Source of the DNA: UBA7330 sp965243485
GTDB lineage: Bacteria; Bacteroidota; Bacteroidia; Cytophagales; Cyclobacteriaceae
Assembly: GCA_965243485.1 (NCBI GenBank)
Contig: CBDEVP010000001.1
Location: forward strand, 2,604,001 to 2,668,000
Length of the DNA: 64,000 nt
Reading direction: 5' to 3'
Position 1 is the first letter of the stretch. Each line of letters begins with the position of its first letter. Made by a program: the position numbers and the translations under genes. Under the pieces are notes generated by a model. It saw only the letters and a list, made by a program, of their open reading frames with translations, was not told where the DNA came from and searched no databases. Of this stretch, positions 1 through 7,903 are shown piece by piece.

Positions 1-66
1 GAAAAGCTGAGGGAAGTGTATGGCAGGCTGGGGGATTGTCTGGCCAAGGATGAAATGTTTGAATGA
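1..66 (+). CDS. C-terminal end of an unidentified upstream gene (partial)
   Basis: The first frame is open from the window edge and ends at the TGA at 64-66, leaving 21 residues that finish in DEMFE. The stop overlaps the ATG of the next gene (ATGA at 63-66), so the two are probably translationally coupled in one operon. Too little is present to name the protein. Confidence 0.6.
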   Translation, partial: EKLREVYGRLGDCLAKDEMFE

Positions 67-770
67 TGAATTGGCAGCTGGTCATCAGTTGTGAACATGC
101 CTCGAATGAGGTGCCCACTTTTTACCAGCATCTTTTTACCAATGCCGAACAGGAGCTGAAATCCCACAAGGGCTGGGATCCGGGATCATTGGAGATTGCG
201 GAAAGACTCGGAAAAACATTTGATACAGCGCCTTTTGTATACCCCTACACCCGCCTGCTCATCGAACCCAATCGCTCGATGGAGCATCCGCAGCTTTTTT
301 CGGTTTACTCGGCCGGTCTCCCCCCTCAGGAGAAGATGCTGCTCATCGAGGAATATTATTTACCCCATCGCAATACAGTAGAGGACAGGATCTCGGAGCT
401 TGTGTCGCGTGGGCCTGTCCTGCATCTGGGGATCCACACGTTTACGCCGGTATGGGATGGAAAAGAGCGGAAGGTAGATATCGGCATATTGTATGATCCC
501 GGTCGGAAGATGGAATCGCATTTTTGTGAACGGTTCATTGAGGTCCTGCAAAAAAATGCACGAGATCTTTCGATCAGGCCCAACGAGCCCTACCTGGGCA
601 TTGATGATGGGTTTACCACCTACTTACGCACACGATTCAGGGATGAGGAATATCTTGGCATAGAAATCGAGGTGAGTCAGCGGTTTCCGGACAGCCTGCC
701 TGCGATGAGCGATCTGCTGGGGAGGAGTCTGAAGGAGGCGATGCAAGGGGGTTGGGACCGATCAGTTTGA
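63..770 (+). CDS. N-formylglutamate amidohydrolase family protein
   Basis: A 235-residue protein of the N-formylglutamate amidohydrolase (FGase) family. This zinc enzyme family hydrolyses N-formyl-glutamate, the last step of one histidine degradation route, or related N-acyl amino acids. The N-terminal motif SCEHASNEVP (about residues 9-18) is the family's metal-binding signature; the conserved HLGIHTFTP stretch lies mid-protein and FERF/RFRDEEYLGIEIEVSQ near the C-terminus. There is no signal peptide, so it should be cytoplasmic. ATG codons lie at 63 and 66; the first overlaps the upstream stop by 4 bp. No histidine-utilisation genes are in view, so the substrate is unproven. Confidence 0.85.
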   Translation: MMNWQLVISCEHASNEVPTFYQHLFTNAEQELKSHKGWDPGSLEIAERLGKTFDTAPFVYPYTRLLIEPNRSMEHPQLFSVYSAGLPPQEKMLLIEEYYLPHRNTVEDRISELVSRGPVLHLGIHTFTPVWDGKERKVDIGILYDPGRKMESHFCERFIEVLQKNARDLSIRPNEPYLGIDDGFTTYLRTRFRDEEYLGIEIEVSQRFPDSLPAMSDLLGRSLKEAMQGGWDRSV

Positions 771-874
771 TGGAGTTTAAGCTAAAAAGCTTTAGATTTA
801 TATTGATATAAGCCAGGTATAGTGAGTAGCATCGATTTACTCAGTTGTTGTTCACTATCGTCTACTGCTACCCC

Positions 875-902
875 CTCAGAGTCGCCTGCAAGGGACTCTG
901 AG
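875..902. repeat. CTCAGAGTC/GACTCTGAG hairpin (solo left end)
   Basis: Perfect 9-bp arms CTCAGAGTC (875-883) and GACTCTGAG (894-902) enclose GCCTGCAAGG, whose CCT and AGG can extend the stem past one unpaired base. It is nearly the same as the hairpin starting 58 bp downstream at 933, including the flanking CTACCCC, so it looks like a tandem copy of the left end of the longer element. Confidence 0.8.
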
Positions 903-932
903 TGTAGGCCCTAGAAGCCGCCCTACTACCCC

Positions 933-1098
933 CTCAGAGTCACCTGTAAGGGACTCTGAGTTTTTGCTGGATGACATCAGGTATGGGTTATTCAGCCTAT
1001 ACATGAGCCACATTGCGCAAATGGAGTACTATCAAATTCCCTTTATTTGAATATCTTGTTTCCGGAAGCCTTCAGAGTCCTCTCCGAGTGACTCTGAG
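933..1098 (+). repeat. Dispersed intergenic element, copy A
   Basis: A unit of about 166 bp bounded by two hairpins: CTCAGAGTC/GACTCTGAG at 933-960 and TCAGAGTC/GACTCTGA at 1072-1097. Internal conserved blocks include GACATCAGGTATGG after the left hairpin and ATATCTTGTTTCCGGAAG just before the right one. The same order of blocks recurs at 3500-3672 in the same orientation. It has no open frame of note, so it is either a non-autonomous mobile element or a structured RNA. Confidence 0.8.
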
Positions 1099-1285
1099 GA
1101 GGGTAAAAAGCATTTCATAGGCACATCATCAGGAACTTCACCCACTAAATCCTCTGTGGGGAAGTCTTATGTTTCATTTCTTTTGGAGCAGTCAAGATCA
1201 TTCAGCGGCAAAACGCAGTAGGAATTTACCCGTTGCATCTCACCGTAGATTTAGCTAGTTTAGATATATATAGCACTGGGATGGC

Positions 1286-1315
1286 CACTTGCCGTACCTG
1301 CGTTGGGGGCAAGTG
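1286..1315. promoter_or_regulatory. Inverted repeat upstream of the Crp-type gene
   Basis: Perfect 8-bp arms CACTTGCC (1286-1293) and GGCAAGTG (1308-1315) lie 32 bp before the chosen start at 1348. This could be an autoregulatory operator or a leader hairpin; the sequence alone does not tell which. Confidence 0.4.
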
Positions 1316-1347
1316 TAATAGATGAAAGTTGTAACACTATAAATACA

Positions 1348-1926
1348 ATGCACGAAATACTATTCGACTTTATATCAAAATACATTTCTCTGACAGATGA
1401 TGAGAAAAATGCATTACTATCTTTAGACCTGTTTCACTCGGTAAAGAGGGGGACGACTTTACTCAGGGAAGGACAGAAATCCCAGGAGAGTTATTTCGTT
1501 TTAAAAGGCTGTATTCGGGTTTACTACATCGTAAACGGAGAAGAAAAAACAACCGCTTTTTATACAGAAATGGAAGCTTTGACACCTCCCTGTGTCATCA
1601 ACAATTCACCATCAGAATATTATTTAAGCTGTGTGGAGAACAGTCTTCTTCTGGTTTCAAACACTGATATGGAAGAGGAAGTGAACACCAAATTTCCAAA
1701 GTTTGAGTTAATGTGCAGAAAATTCTCGGAAGAATTGTTGGTTAAAGAGAGGATTGACTTTGACGAGTTTAAGACTTCTTCGCCTGAACAACGATACCTC
1801 AACTTACTGCAGAAAAGACCGGACCTGGTTCAGCGTGTTCCTCAGCACCAATTAGCAAGCTATTTGGGCATCAAGCCTCAATCACTAAGCAGACTGAGAG
1901 CAAGAATTCTTGTAAAGAAGGTCTAA
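1348..1926 (+). CDS. Crp/Fnr family transcriptional regulator
   Basis: A 192-residue Crp/Fnr-type regulator. An N-terminal cyclic-nucleotide-binding-like beta-roll carries the typical GTTLLREGQKSQESYFVLKG segment. The C-terminal helix-turn-helix is the short Bacteroidota form, with LLQKRPDLVQRVPQHQLASY followed by LGIKPQSLSRLRARI. The frame is open upstream from a TTG at 1303, but similarity to the family begins at the ATG at 1348 (MHEILFDF), and the extra codons cross an inverted repeat. It lies just upstream of two paralogous genes, each preceded by the same palindrome-containing block (1941 and 2745), which makes it the obvious candidate regulator of both. The effector is unknown. Confidence 0.85.
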   Translation: MHEILFDFISKYISLTDDEKNALLSLDLFHSVKRGTTLLREGQKSQESYFVLKGCIRVYYIVNGEEKTTAFYTEMEALTPPCVINNSPSEYYLSCVENSLLLVSNTDMEEEVNTKFPKFELMCRKFSEELLVKERIDFDEFKTSSPEQRYLNLLQKRPDLVQRVPQHQLASYLGIKPQSLSRLRARILVKKV

Positions 1927-1940
1927 GCCCATTTTTCTTA

Positions 1941-1986
1941 ACTTAAGTGAACGTTTTTAAGTCTGTTACCAATCCACTTTTGCAGC
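1941..1986 (+). promoter_or_regulatory. Operator/promoter block upstream of paralog 1
   Basis: Contains arms ACTTAA (1941-1946) and TTAAGT (1957-1962) 10 bp apart, followed by CCAATCCACTTTTGCA, whose CACTTTTG resembles the Bacteroidota -7 box TAnnTTTG. The first 23 bases are identical to those at 2745-2767 upstream of the second paralog. The ATG is at 2008. It is probably a regulator site overlapping the upstream promoter element. Confidence 0.55.
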
Positions 1987-2007
1987 ACCATTTAACAAGA
2001 ATTAAAT

Positions 2008-2640
2008 ATGAATACGCAAAAGAATATTTTGGGGCTTGGTCTTGCCCTGTTGCTATCAGGCAGCTTAAAGTTGAGTGCACAAGATGCCGGAATAGACACT
2101 ACGTACAGAAAGTGGTTTGTTGGTAGTACGCTATTATTATTAGGTAACCTTGATGACACCAATAATCCAGGGTATGTACAAATAAATGCCGGTTTTAGGA
2201 TCACACCTAAAGATGTTATTCAACTTAGATTTAAAAGGTCTCAGTATGCCTGGCCAATAGGTATCCCTTTCGGACCGGATTTTGATGGACCAGGGTTAAA
2301 CTATCCCGGATATGCACGCATACTTGCTCCTCAAATTGGATACCAGCGGTTTTGGTGGAAAGGACTCTATACATCTATTTATGTATTGAATGCTTTTGAA
2401 AAATATTTGGATGAGAATAAAGAGAAGATTGGAAATGGATTCACATTGTATACAGACTATTATTTTGGGTATCAATTTAGTTTTTTCAATGGCCGTTTCT
2501 TTTTTGAACCAGCGATAGGATGTAGTTATTGGCCGATGAGGATCGGCGTTCCGGATTCTTTTAAAGCGGTAGAGCGAGGGTGGCCTAACTACTTTATTCA
2601 ACCGGGATTGGATTTAAGTTTTAGCATCACAATCAAGTAA
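2008..2640 (+). CDS. Secreted or outer-membrane hypothetical protein, paralog 1
   Basis: A 210-residue protein not assigned to a named family. Residues 1-24 form a signal peptide (hydrophobic LGLALLLSG, ending LSAQ). The mature part is rich in aromatic residues and short alternating strands (WFVGSTLLLLGNL, INAGFRITPKDVIQLRF, GYQRFWWKGLYTSIYVLN, FFFEPAIG), which suggests a small outer-membrane beta-barrel or a barrel-like lipid-interacting fold. It is followed by a paralog at 2816 with the same block order (YVGSTLFLLGNL, KYAWPLGI, YQRYFWKGLY, FFIEPSLGVAGRP). The shared upstream motif points to co-regulation by the adjacent Crp-type protein. Base composition is AT-richer than in most of the window. 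Confidence 0.6.
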   Translation: MNTQKNILGLGLALLLSGSLKLSAQDAGIDTTYRKWFVGSTLLLLGNLDDTNNPGYVQINAGFRITPKDVIQLRFKRSQYAWPIGIPFGPDFDGPGLNYPGYARILAPQIGYQRFWWKGLYTSIYVLNAFEKYLDENKEKIGNGFTLYTDYYFGYQFSFFNGRFFFEPAIGCSYWPMRIGVPDSFKAVERGWPNYFIQPGLDLSFSITIK

Positions 2641-2744
2641 TGAACCGGAGACTCAAAATTTAAAACTTCTAATCGGTATCCCTTAGTCATTAATCATACG
2701 AGTAAGAGTTGTTGAAAAAAGTAGGGTCACAGTTTCCTTTCTTC

Positions 2745-2790
2745 ACTTAAGTGAACGTTTTTAAGTCAACAGCCAATCCACATTTGCAAC
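2745..2790 (+). promoter_or_regulatory. Operator/promoter block upstream of paralog 2
   Basis: Second copy of the block at 1941-1986: the first 23 bases are identical, then five bases differ, then CCAATCCAC and TTTGCA match again. CACATTTG matches TAnnTTTG at all but its first base. The start codon lies at 2816 or 2822. The high conservation of non-coding sequence against clearly diverged coding sequence suggests functional constraint. Confidence 0.55.
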
Positions 2791-2815
2791 ATCGATTAAT
2801 ACAAATTAAAAGGAC

Positions 2816-3439
2816 ATGCAAATGAAAATTTTATGGATTGGACTTACCATAGTATTGGTAAGCAGCTTACGGGTGAATGCACAATATGCCAAACATGACA
2901 ACACTTACAAAAAGTATTATGTTGGCAGTACCTTGTTTTTGTTGGGTAATTTGTCTCCTGAAAATCCGCCCGGCTTCGCTCAGCTCAATGTAGGCTTTCG
3001 CATTACAGGACTGGATGTTGTTTCTATTGAACTAATAACCTGGAAATATGCGTGGCCACTTGGGATAAACCCATTTTATAATAAGTCATACGGAAAACCG
3101 GAAGAAGAATTTCCGGGATATATTCGGGAATATGGAATTGGTTTTGTTTATCAGCGGTACTTCTGGAAAGGTCTATATGCTGCAGCACACCTAATGCCTA
3201 TGCTGCAAAGGTTTATGGATGAAAATGGTAACAAAGTGGATAATGGTTTCCACCTGTTCAACACCTATCGAATCGGGTATCATTTAAAGCTCTTTAAGGA
3301 TAATTTTTTTATTGAGCCATCACTTGGTGTTGCCGGCCGTCCATTATATACAGAAATGCCCAATGGATTTAAAGAAAAAGATGGCAAATGGCCTAAATGG
3401 ACACCGGAACCTGGTTTGCATTTTGGGTATAACTTTTAG
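2816..3439 (+). CDS. Secreted or outer-membrane hypothetical protein, paralog 2
   Basis: A 207-residue paralog of the preceding gene with a signal peptide ending VNAQ. Shared segments run through the whole length: YYVGSTLFLLGNL, FAQLNVGFRIT, KYAWPLGI, YQRYFWKGLYAAAHL, DENGNKVDNGFHLF, FFIEPSLG. Conservation is clear at protein level but moderate at DNA level, so the duplication is not recent. The start may be the ATG at 2816 or at 2822; the second gives a more typical signal peptide (MKILWIGL). No function can be given. A barrel or adhesin-like envelope role is an inference from strand-rich aromatic sequence. Confidence 0.6.
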   Translation: MQMKILWIGLTIVLVSSLRVNAQYAKHDNTYKKYYVGSTLFLLGNLSPENPPGFAQLNVGFRITGLDVVSIELITWKYAWPLGINPFYNKSYGKPEEEFPGYIREYGIGFVYQRYFWKGLYAAAHLMPMLQRFMDENGNKVDNGFHLFNTYRIGYHLKLFKDNFFIEPSLGVAGRPLYTEMPNGFKEKDGKWPKWTPEPGLHFGYNF

Positions 3440-3459
3440 TTCGTAATTCCCACTCATCG

Positions 3460-3479
3460 ACATGCCCTGTAGGGCATGT
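3460..3479. terminator. Hairpin after paralog 2
   Basis: Perfect 9-bp arms ACATGCCCT (3460-3468) and AGGGCATGT (3471-3479) with a 2-nt loop, 20 bp after the stop codon. There is no long T-run, so efficiency is uncertain. Confidence 0.5.
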
Positions 3480-3499
3480 TGGTCAGCTTAATTGATCCC

Positions 3500-3672
3500 C
3501 TCAGAGTCACCTGCAAGGGACTCTGAGTTTCTGCCAGGAAGACATCAGGTATGGTGTATTAGGTCCATCCTTGCCTTGAAGCTACACTGTGCAAATTGAA
3601 TAGGCTCAAATTCACTTTACTTACATATCTTGTTTCCGGAAGTCCTCAGAGTCATCTATGAGTGACTCTGAG
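3500..3672 (+). repeat. Dispersed intergenic element, copy B
   Basis: About 173 bp, bounded by 9-bp-arm hairpins at 3500-3527 and 3645-3672. It shares with copy A (933-1098) the left-hairpin loop CCTGCAAGG, the block GACATCAGGTATGG and the block ATATCTTGTTTCCGGAAG before the right hairpin, while the central 50 or so bases are diverged. Both copies have the same orientation and flank the regulator and the paralog pair. Confidence 0.8.
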
Positions 3673-3725
3673 AAGGGTAAAGCCCTTTCAGCGGGTGATG
3701 CTGAGAAGGTCAATATCAAAACGAA

Positions 3726-4343
3726 ATGAAACAATTCGGATTGCTTCTTTTAACAATTGTTCTGTTTGCATGCGAGCAACGTTCAAAGGAAGAAACTGAA
3801 ATAGAATTATACGATCAGATCAGGGCCGAAATCTCAGAGAATGATTTTGATGCAGCTTTAAACTCTAGATCAATTAATCGATTTGGAACCCAAAAAAGTC
3901 GAATATCAACAACTTAGAATTGCTATCCTGCTCGAATCCGATAAAATTTCATCCAAAGAAGCAGCCAAAAAACACAGTGAACTTGATCTGGGCAATGCGA
4001 ACAAACAATTGACAGAGTCACTGCAGGATATGATCATGTCGAAAAGTGAAGCTGGTGAAGAAACAATTAATTTTTATTTGGATAAAATAGATCGGGACCC
4101 TGGCTATTACTCAAACTACTATCTTCTTGCCAACGAATACATGAAGTTGGGAAGGTATGAAGAAGCCATGAAGAAGCCATTCCATATTTCACCAGGAGCA
4201 TGGAATTAGAACCAATGTATAAATATGCCTATTCGGAAAGAGCCCTGGCAAAATACAAATTAGGAAGAATTAGCGAAGCTTGTGAGGATTGGAAAACCCC
4301 GGGAGGTGGCTCAATTTCTTATCACGAAAAGTATTGTGAGTAA
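3726..4343 (+). pseudogene. TPR-containing lipoprotein, broken by two frameshifts
   Basis: Starts with a lipoprotein signal (MKQFGLLLLTIVLFAC, Cys16). The frame breaks at about 3861-3870; changing AACTCTAGAT to AACTCTCTAGAT would give the TPR-like reading NSLDQLIDLEPKK. The middle frame then runs to a tandem duplication of the 11-mer TGAAGAAGCCA (4158-4168 and 4169-4179). With one copy it reads YEEAIPYFTRSMELEP and continues through YAYSERALAKYKLGRISEAC to the TAA at 4341-4343. The two lesions together restore the original frame but scramble the middle. The intact parent would be a protein of about 200 residues with two or more TPR motifs. Confidence 0.75.
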
Positions 4344-4392
4344 GACCACCCTGGCATCAAAAATAAATTTTTCACCAGTAAATAAAACCACC

Positions 4393-4680
4393 ATGTACAT
4401 CATCGATCTACACTATATCGTTCCTCTGGACGAGCTGGACAAACACATGACCGAACATGTGAAATATCTTCATCGGTATTACAGGCAAAATAAGTTCGTA
4501 GCTTCAGGCCGGAAAGTCCCGAGAACAGGTGGGATCATCATGGCACTGGCCGATTCACGGGAGGAGATCGACCGGATCATCTCGGAAGATCCTTTCCATA
4601 TTCACAAACTAGCAGAATTCACGATCACCGAATTTCAAACCTCCCAGATGCATCCCCAGCTCAAGCCTTTGCTGAAGTAG
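4393..4680 (+). CDS. YciI family protein
   Basis: A 95-residue YciI-like protein with a ferredoxin-like dimeric alpha/beta barrel fold. It begins MYIIDLHYIVPLDELDKHM and carries the conserved HVKYLHRYYRQNKFVASGRK stretch, the GGIIMALADSREEIDRIISEDPF block and a C-terminal ITEF strand. The frame is open further upstream to 4282, but that extension crosses the end of the preceding pseudogene and has no family similarity, so the ATG at 4393 is used. YciI-like proteins are small cytoplasmic proteins, mostly without a proven role; some act as dehydrochlorinases. Confidence 0.8.
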   Translation: MYIIDLHYIVPLDELDKHMTEHVKYLHRYYRQNKFVASGRKVPRTGGIIMALADSREEIDRIISEDPFHIHKLAEFTITEFQTSQMHPQLKPLLK

Positions 4681-4876
4681 ATAATCACGCCCGTTAACAG
4701 CAGTTCAGATTGTTTTCAGACGTTCTTCCTATGGTCTATTAGCAGAAACTGGTGTTTCCTGTTCGTTTTTCCTCTTCATTATGCAGTTCTTCATAGATAC
4801 TGTTGCGATAAATGCCAGGTTTTGTTAGATTACTAATGATTACCGCTGTCCGCCCCGATTTACTTAGTCTTTTTCC

Positions 4877-7800
4877 ATGGTTCGAAAGGAATACGTCGTT
4901 CTGTTTTGTCTTTTTCTCTTCCTGGCCTGCGCCGAAGATGGATTACTGAACCTGGCCACCAATCATCCGAAAATAGATCAGATCAGTCCTGAAGAGGGTT
5001 TTCCGGGAGATATCATCCTGATTGAAGGATCGAATTTGGGTAACGTGGATTCCGTGTGGGTCAATGGGATCCTGACAACCGTCAATGATCAAACAGCTGA
5101 GTCGCTTACCATTGAGATCAATCCTGCAATGACCTCCGGACCGGTGATAGTAAGAAATCCTTTTGGGAGGACGCTGGGCCCTGATCTTCAGATCAATCAA
5201 TTACCAATCGTTATAGACTCTATCTCGCCACTTTCAGGCATTGTTGCTACACCGGTACAGATCTACGGGAAGGAATTTGATCAACTGATGACTGATTATG
5301 AGCTGCAGTTCAATGGTGTTGTCGCAACCGTAAGCTCAAAGTCAGATACGATCATCTCAACCACAGTGCCCGAAGGGGCTATTTCAGGAGAGGTCTTTTT
5401 GAAGAATGGTACTGATACCATCCGGGGACCGGTATTTACCGTGGAGGTATCACCGGATTTTACTATTGATTCGATCGACCCCGTGGAAGGCGAGGTCCTT
5501 ACGGAAGTGACCATTACAGGAACAAACTTTGGTGATGACGCAGCCGATATCGAGGTCACCGTGAACGACACAGTTGCAGATGTAACTTCGGTAACTGATA
5601 CCCAGATAATTTTTGAAGTACCGGCAGCGGCTACTTCCGGTCCGGTAGCAATACGTAAGCTCTCTACCGACCAACAGGTGATTGGCCCGGATTTTACAGT
5701 ACTTGGTGCCATAATCATCCAGTCGATCGATCCAACCGCCGGGGAAACTGGCACACAGGTCACCATCACAGGATCGAACTTTGGTACGGATTTGAATGAT
5801 ATTGAAGTGACGGTGGACGGCGCGCCGGGTGATGTGTCTTCGGTGACTGATACACAGATTGTATTTGAGGTGCTACAGGGTACTTCTTCCGGTCCGGTGG
5901 CTGTTCAGAAGAATTCTACCGGTCAGCAGGCAACCGGCCCTGACTTCACAGTCCTTAATGCGCTGATGATCCAGTCGATTGATCCAACCTCCGGGGAAAC
6001 TGGCACACAAGTCACCATCACAGGAACGAACTTTGGTACGGATATTAATGACATTGAGGTGACGGTGGACGGCACGGCAGGTGATGTGACATCTGTGACT
6101 GATACCCAGATCGTATTTGAAGTGCTACAGGGTACTTCTTCCGGTCCGGTGGCTGTTCAGAAGAATTCTACCGGTCAGCAGGCAACCGGCCCTGACTTCA
6201 CAGTCCTTGCTCCGCTGACTATCCAGTCGATCAATCCGACCTCCGGCGAAGCGGGGACTTCAGTGACCATTACAGGAACGAATTTTGGGCCGGACATCAA
6301 TGACATTGAGGTGACGTTGGATGGAACTCAGCAACAGGTATCTTCTGTAACCGGTACTCAGATCGTGTTTGAGGTGCTGCAGGGATCCACCTCGGGCACT
6401 GTGGCTGTACAGAAGCTCTCTACCGGTCAGCAGGTGACCGGTCCTGACTTCACGATCCTTGCTCCGCTGACGATCCAGTCGATCAGTCCGACCTCCGGCG
6501 AAGCGGGGACTTCAGTGACCATTACAGGAACGAATTTTGGGTCGGACATCAATGACATTGAGGTGACATTGGATGGAACTCAGCAACAAATATCTTCTGC
6601 AACCGGTACTCAGATCGTGTTTGAGGTCCTGCAGGGATCCACCTCGGGTGCTGTGGCTGTACAGAAGCTCTCTACCGGTCAGCAGGTGACCGGTCCTGAC
6701 TTCACGGTACTTGCACCGATGGTGGTCCAGTCGATCGATCCGACCTCGGGTCCGGTCCTCACTGAAGTAACCATCTTAGGAGCCAACTTTGGCAATAATG
6801 TCAATGATATCGAAGTCACCGTAAATGGAACTTCCTCAGCGATCATATCGGTGACCGACACCGAGATCGTATTCGAAGTTTCCCAGGTCGCTACCTCCGG
6901 CTCTGTAGTGGTCGAGAAGCTCTCCACAGGCCAGCAGGCCACCGGTCCTGACTTCACGGTAACCACAGGACCGACCGTCACCGTTTCCACGGTAGTCAGC
7001 AATGGAGTAGGGAACCCTTTGGACATCTTGGAATTGGGAGATTTCACTATTAATTCTTCGGATCAGAATCATCAGATCTTCCTGTTTAATCAGGTCAATA
7101 ATTCCATCAATACCATTGGAACGGGTACTCCGGGGCTGGTAGACGGCACCTCACCACAATTCAATTTTCCTACAGGGATAGCACTTGATGCTTCAAATAT
7201 TCTGTATGTGGCTGACAGACAGAACCACGTGATCAGGGCGATTTCAGGAGGAAATACCCAGACGATCGCCGGACTGGGGCAGGCAGGATTTGTAAATGGT
7301 ACCTTACAACAGCAGTCACAGTTCAATGAACCTGTAGGCATCGTAGTCATCGGAACGTTTATCTACGTGGCGGATTTTCAGAATCATGCCATTCGACGTA
7401 TAGATGTTCAGGGCAACCAGGTCATTACGATCGCCGGGAATGGGGTGGCCGGATTTGTGGACGGGTCGCCGCAAACCTCTCAACTGAATCAGCCAGTTGG
7501 TCTTGCAGAGGATGTGGATGGTAATCTGCTCATCGCCGATTTTGGCAACCATAGTATAAGGAAGCTAGACCTCAGCACTTTTGAGTTAACAACAGTAGCT
7601 GGAAATGGAAGTAGTGGCTTTGTAAATGGAGATGTTAATGCTGCACAATTCAATGGTCCTGTTGATTTGTCCGTAGATTCTCAGGGGGTAATCTATGTTG
7701 CAGAACAATTAAATTATGTTATCCGAAAAATTGATAGTGGTAGCGTCACTACAATGGCAGGAACAGGTGTTGCTGGATACACAGACGGAGCAGCTGATCA

Positions 7801-7903
7801 GGCGCAGTTCAATGCTCCGACGGGGATTTTCGTAGTCTCGGATACCGAGATACTGGTTGCGGATTACCTGAATGGTGCCATCAGAAGAATCACCATCCAA
7901 TGA
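4877..7903 (+). CDS. Surface lipoprotein with IPT/TIG repeats and an NHL-repeat domain
   Basis: 1008 residues. A lipoprotein signal (FLFLAC, Cys18) is followed by about eight IPT/TIG immunoglobulin-like domains from residue 33 to about 700. Each opens with a variant of IQSIDPTSGETGTQVTITG. The remainder, from about 745, holds five NHL-type beta-propeller repeats (FPTGIALD..NILYVADRQNHVIRAI and similar), each followed by AGxGxxGFVNG. The TIG domains probably form a stalk and the NHL part a binding head. It is the first gene of an operon: its stop overlaps the next start by 4 bp (7900-7903). Five of the TIG units are near-perfect DNA repeats of 252 bp. A role in adhesion or surface assembly is inferred. 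Confidence 0.85.
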   Translation: MVRKEYVVLFCLFLFLACAEDGLLNLATNHPKIDQISPEEGFPGDIILIEGSNLGNVDSVWVNGILTTVNDQTAESLTIEINPAMTSGPVIVRNPFGRTLGPDLQINQLPIVIDSISPLSGIVATPVQIYGKEFDQLMTDYELQFNGVVATVSSKSDTIISTTVPEGAISGEVFLKNGTDTIRGPVFTVEVSPDFTIDSIDPVEGEVLTEVTITGTNFGDDAADIEVTVNDTVADVTSVTDTQIIFEVPAAATSGPVAIRKLSTDQQVIGPDFTVLGAIIIQSIDPTAGETGTQVTITGSNFGTDLNDIEVTVDGAPGDVSSVTDTQIVFEVLQGTSSGPVAVQKNSTGQQATGPDFTVLNALMIQSIDPTSGETGTQVTITGTNFGTDINDIEVTVDGTAGDVTSVTDTQIVFEVLQGTSSGPVAVQKNSTGQQATGPDFTVLAPLTIQSINPTSGEAGTSVTITGTNFGPDINDIEVTLDGTQQQVSSVTGTQIVFEVLQGSTSGTVAVQKLSTGQQVTGPDFTILAPLTIQSISPTSGEAGTSVTITGTNFGSDINDIEVTLDGTQQQISSATGTQIVFEVLQGSTSGAVAVQKLSTGQQVTGPDFTVLAPMVVQSIDPTSGPVLTEVTILGANFGNNVNDIEVTVNGTSSAIISVTDTEIVFEVSQVATSGSVVVEKLSTGQQATGPDFTVTTGPTVTVSTVVSNGVGNPLDILELGDFTINSSDQNHQIFLFNQVNNSINTIGTGTPGLVDGTSPQFNFPTGIALDASNILYVADRQNHVIRAISGGNTQTIAGLGQAGFVNGTLQQQSQFNEPVGIVVIGTFIYVADFQNHAIRRIDVQGNQVITIAGNGVAGFVDGSPQTSQLNQPVGLAEDVDGNLLIADFGNHSIRKLDLSTFELTTVAGNGSSGFVNGDVNAAQFNGPVDLSVDSQGVIYVAEQLNYVIRKIDSGSVTTMAGTGVAGYTDGAADQAQFNAPTGIFVVSDTEILVADYLNGAIRRITIQ
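5699..6958 (+). repeat. Five tandem 252-bp coding repeats (TIG domains)
   Basis: Unit boundaries fall at 5699, 5951, 6203, 6455 and 6707, exactly 252 bp (84 codons) apart. Units 3 and 4 (6203-6454 and 6455-6706) are nearly identical in DNA; units 1 and 2 share long identical stretches in their second halves. Such identity at synonymous sites indicates recent duplication or gene conversion. Confidence 0.9.

Larger units (their letters stand above)
771..1347. other. Gene-free region with hairpin repeats
   Basis: About 580 bases with no convincing gene. The first 100 bases are AT-rich. From 875 to 1098 it holds three CAGAGTC/GACTCTG hairpins, listed separately. From 1099 to 1285 nothing is recognised. 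At 1286-1315 is an 8-bp perfect inverted repeat just upstream of the Crp-type gene. Confidence 0.6.

Noticed and set aside
1303..1347. TTG-started extension of the Crp-type gene
   Set aside because: It crosses an inverted repeat and adds residues outside the family; the ATG at 1348 is the better start.
3726..4209. Programmed frameshifting in the TPR lipoprotein
   Set aside because: No slippery heptamer or downstream structure was seen; an 11-bp duplication and a small deletion explain the breaks.
4282..4392. N-terminal extension of the YciI-like gene
   Set aside because: It overlaps the end of the TPR pseudogene and family similarity starts at the ATG at 4393.
5699..6958. Regular direct repeats as a possible CRISPR array
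   Set aside because: The unit is 252 bp, fully coding and in frame, with no short repeat-spacer pattern.
5296..7047. Long antisense frames opposite the TIG repeats
   Set aside because: They mirror the 252-bp coding repeats, have repetitive Ser/Thr/Val composition and no family match; they are shadows of the lipoprotein gene.
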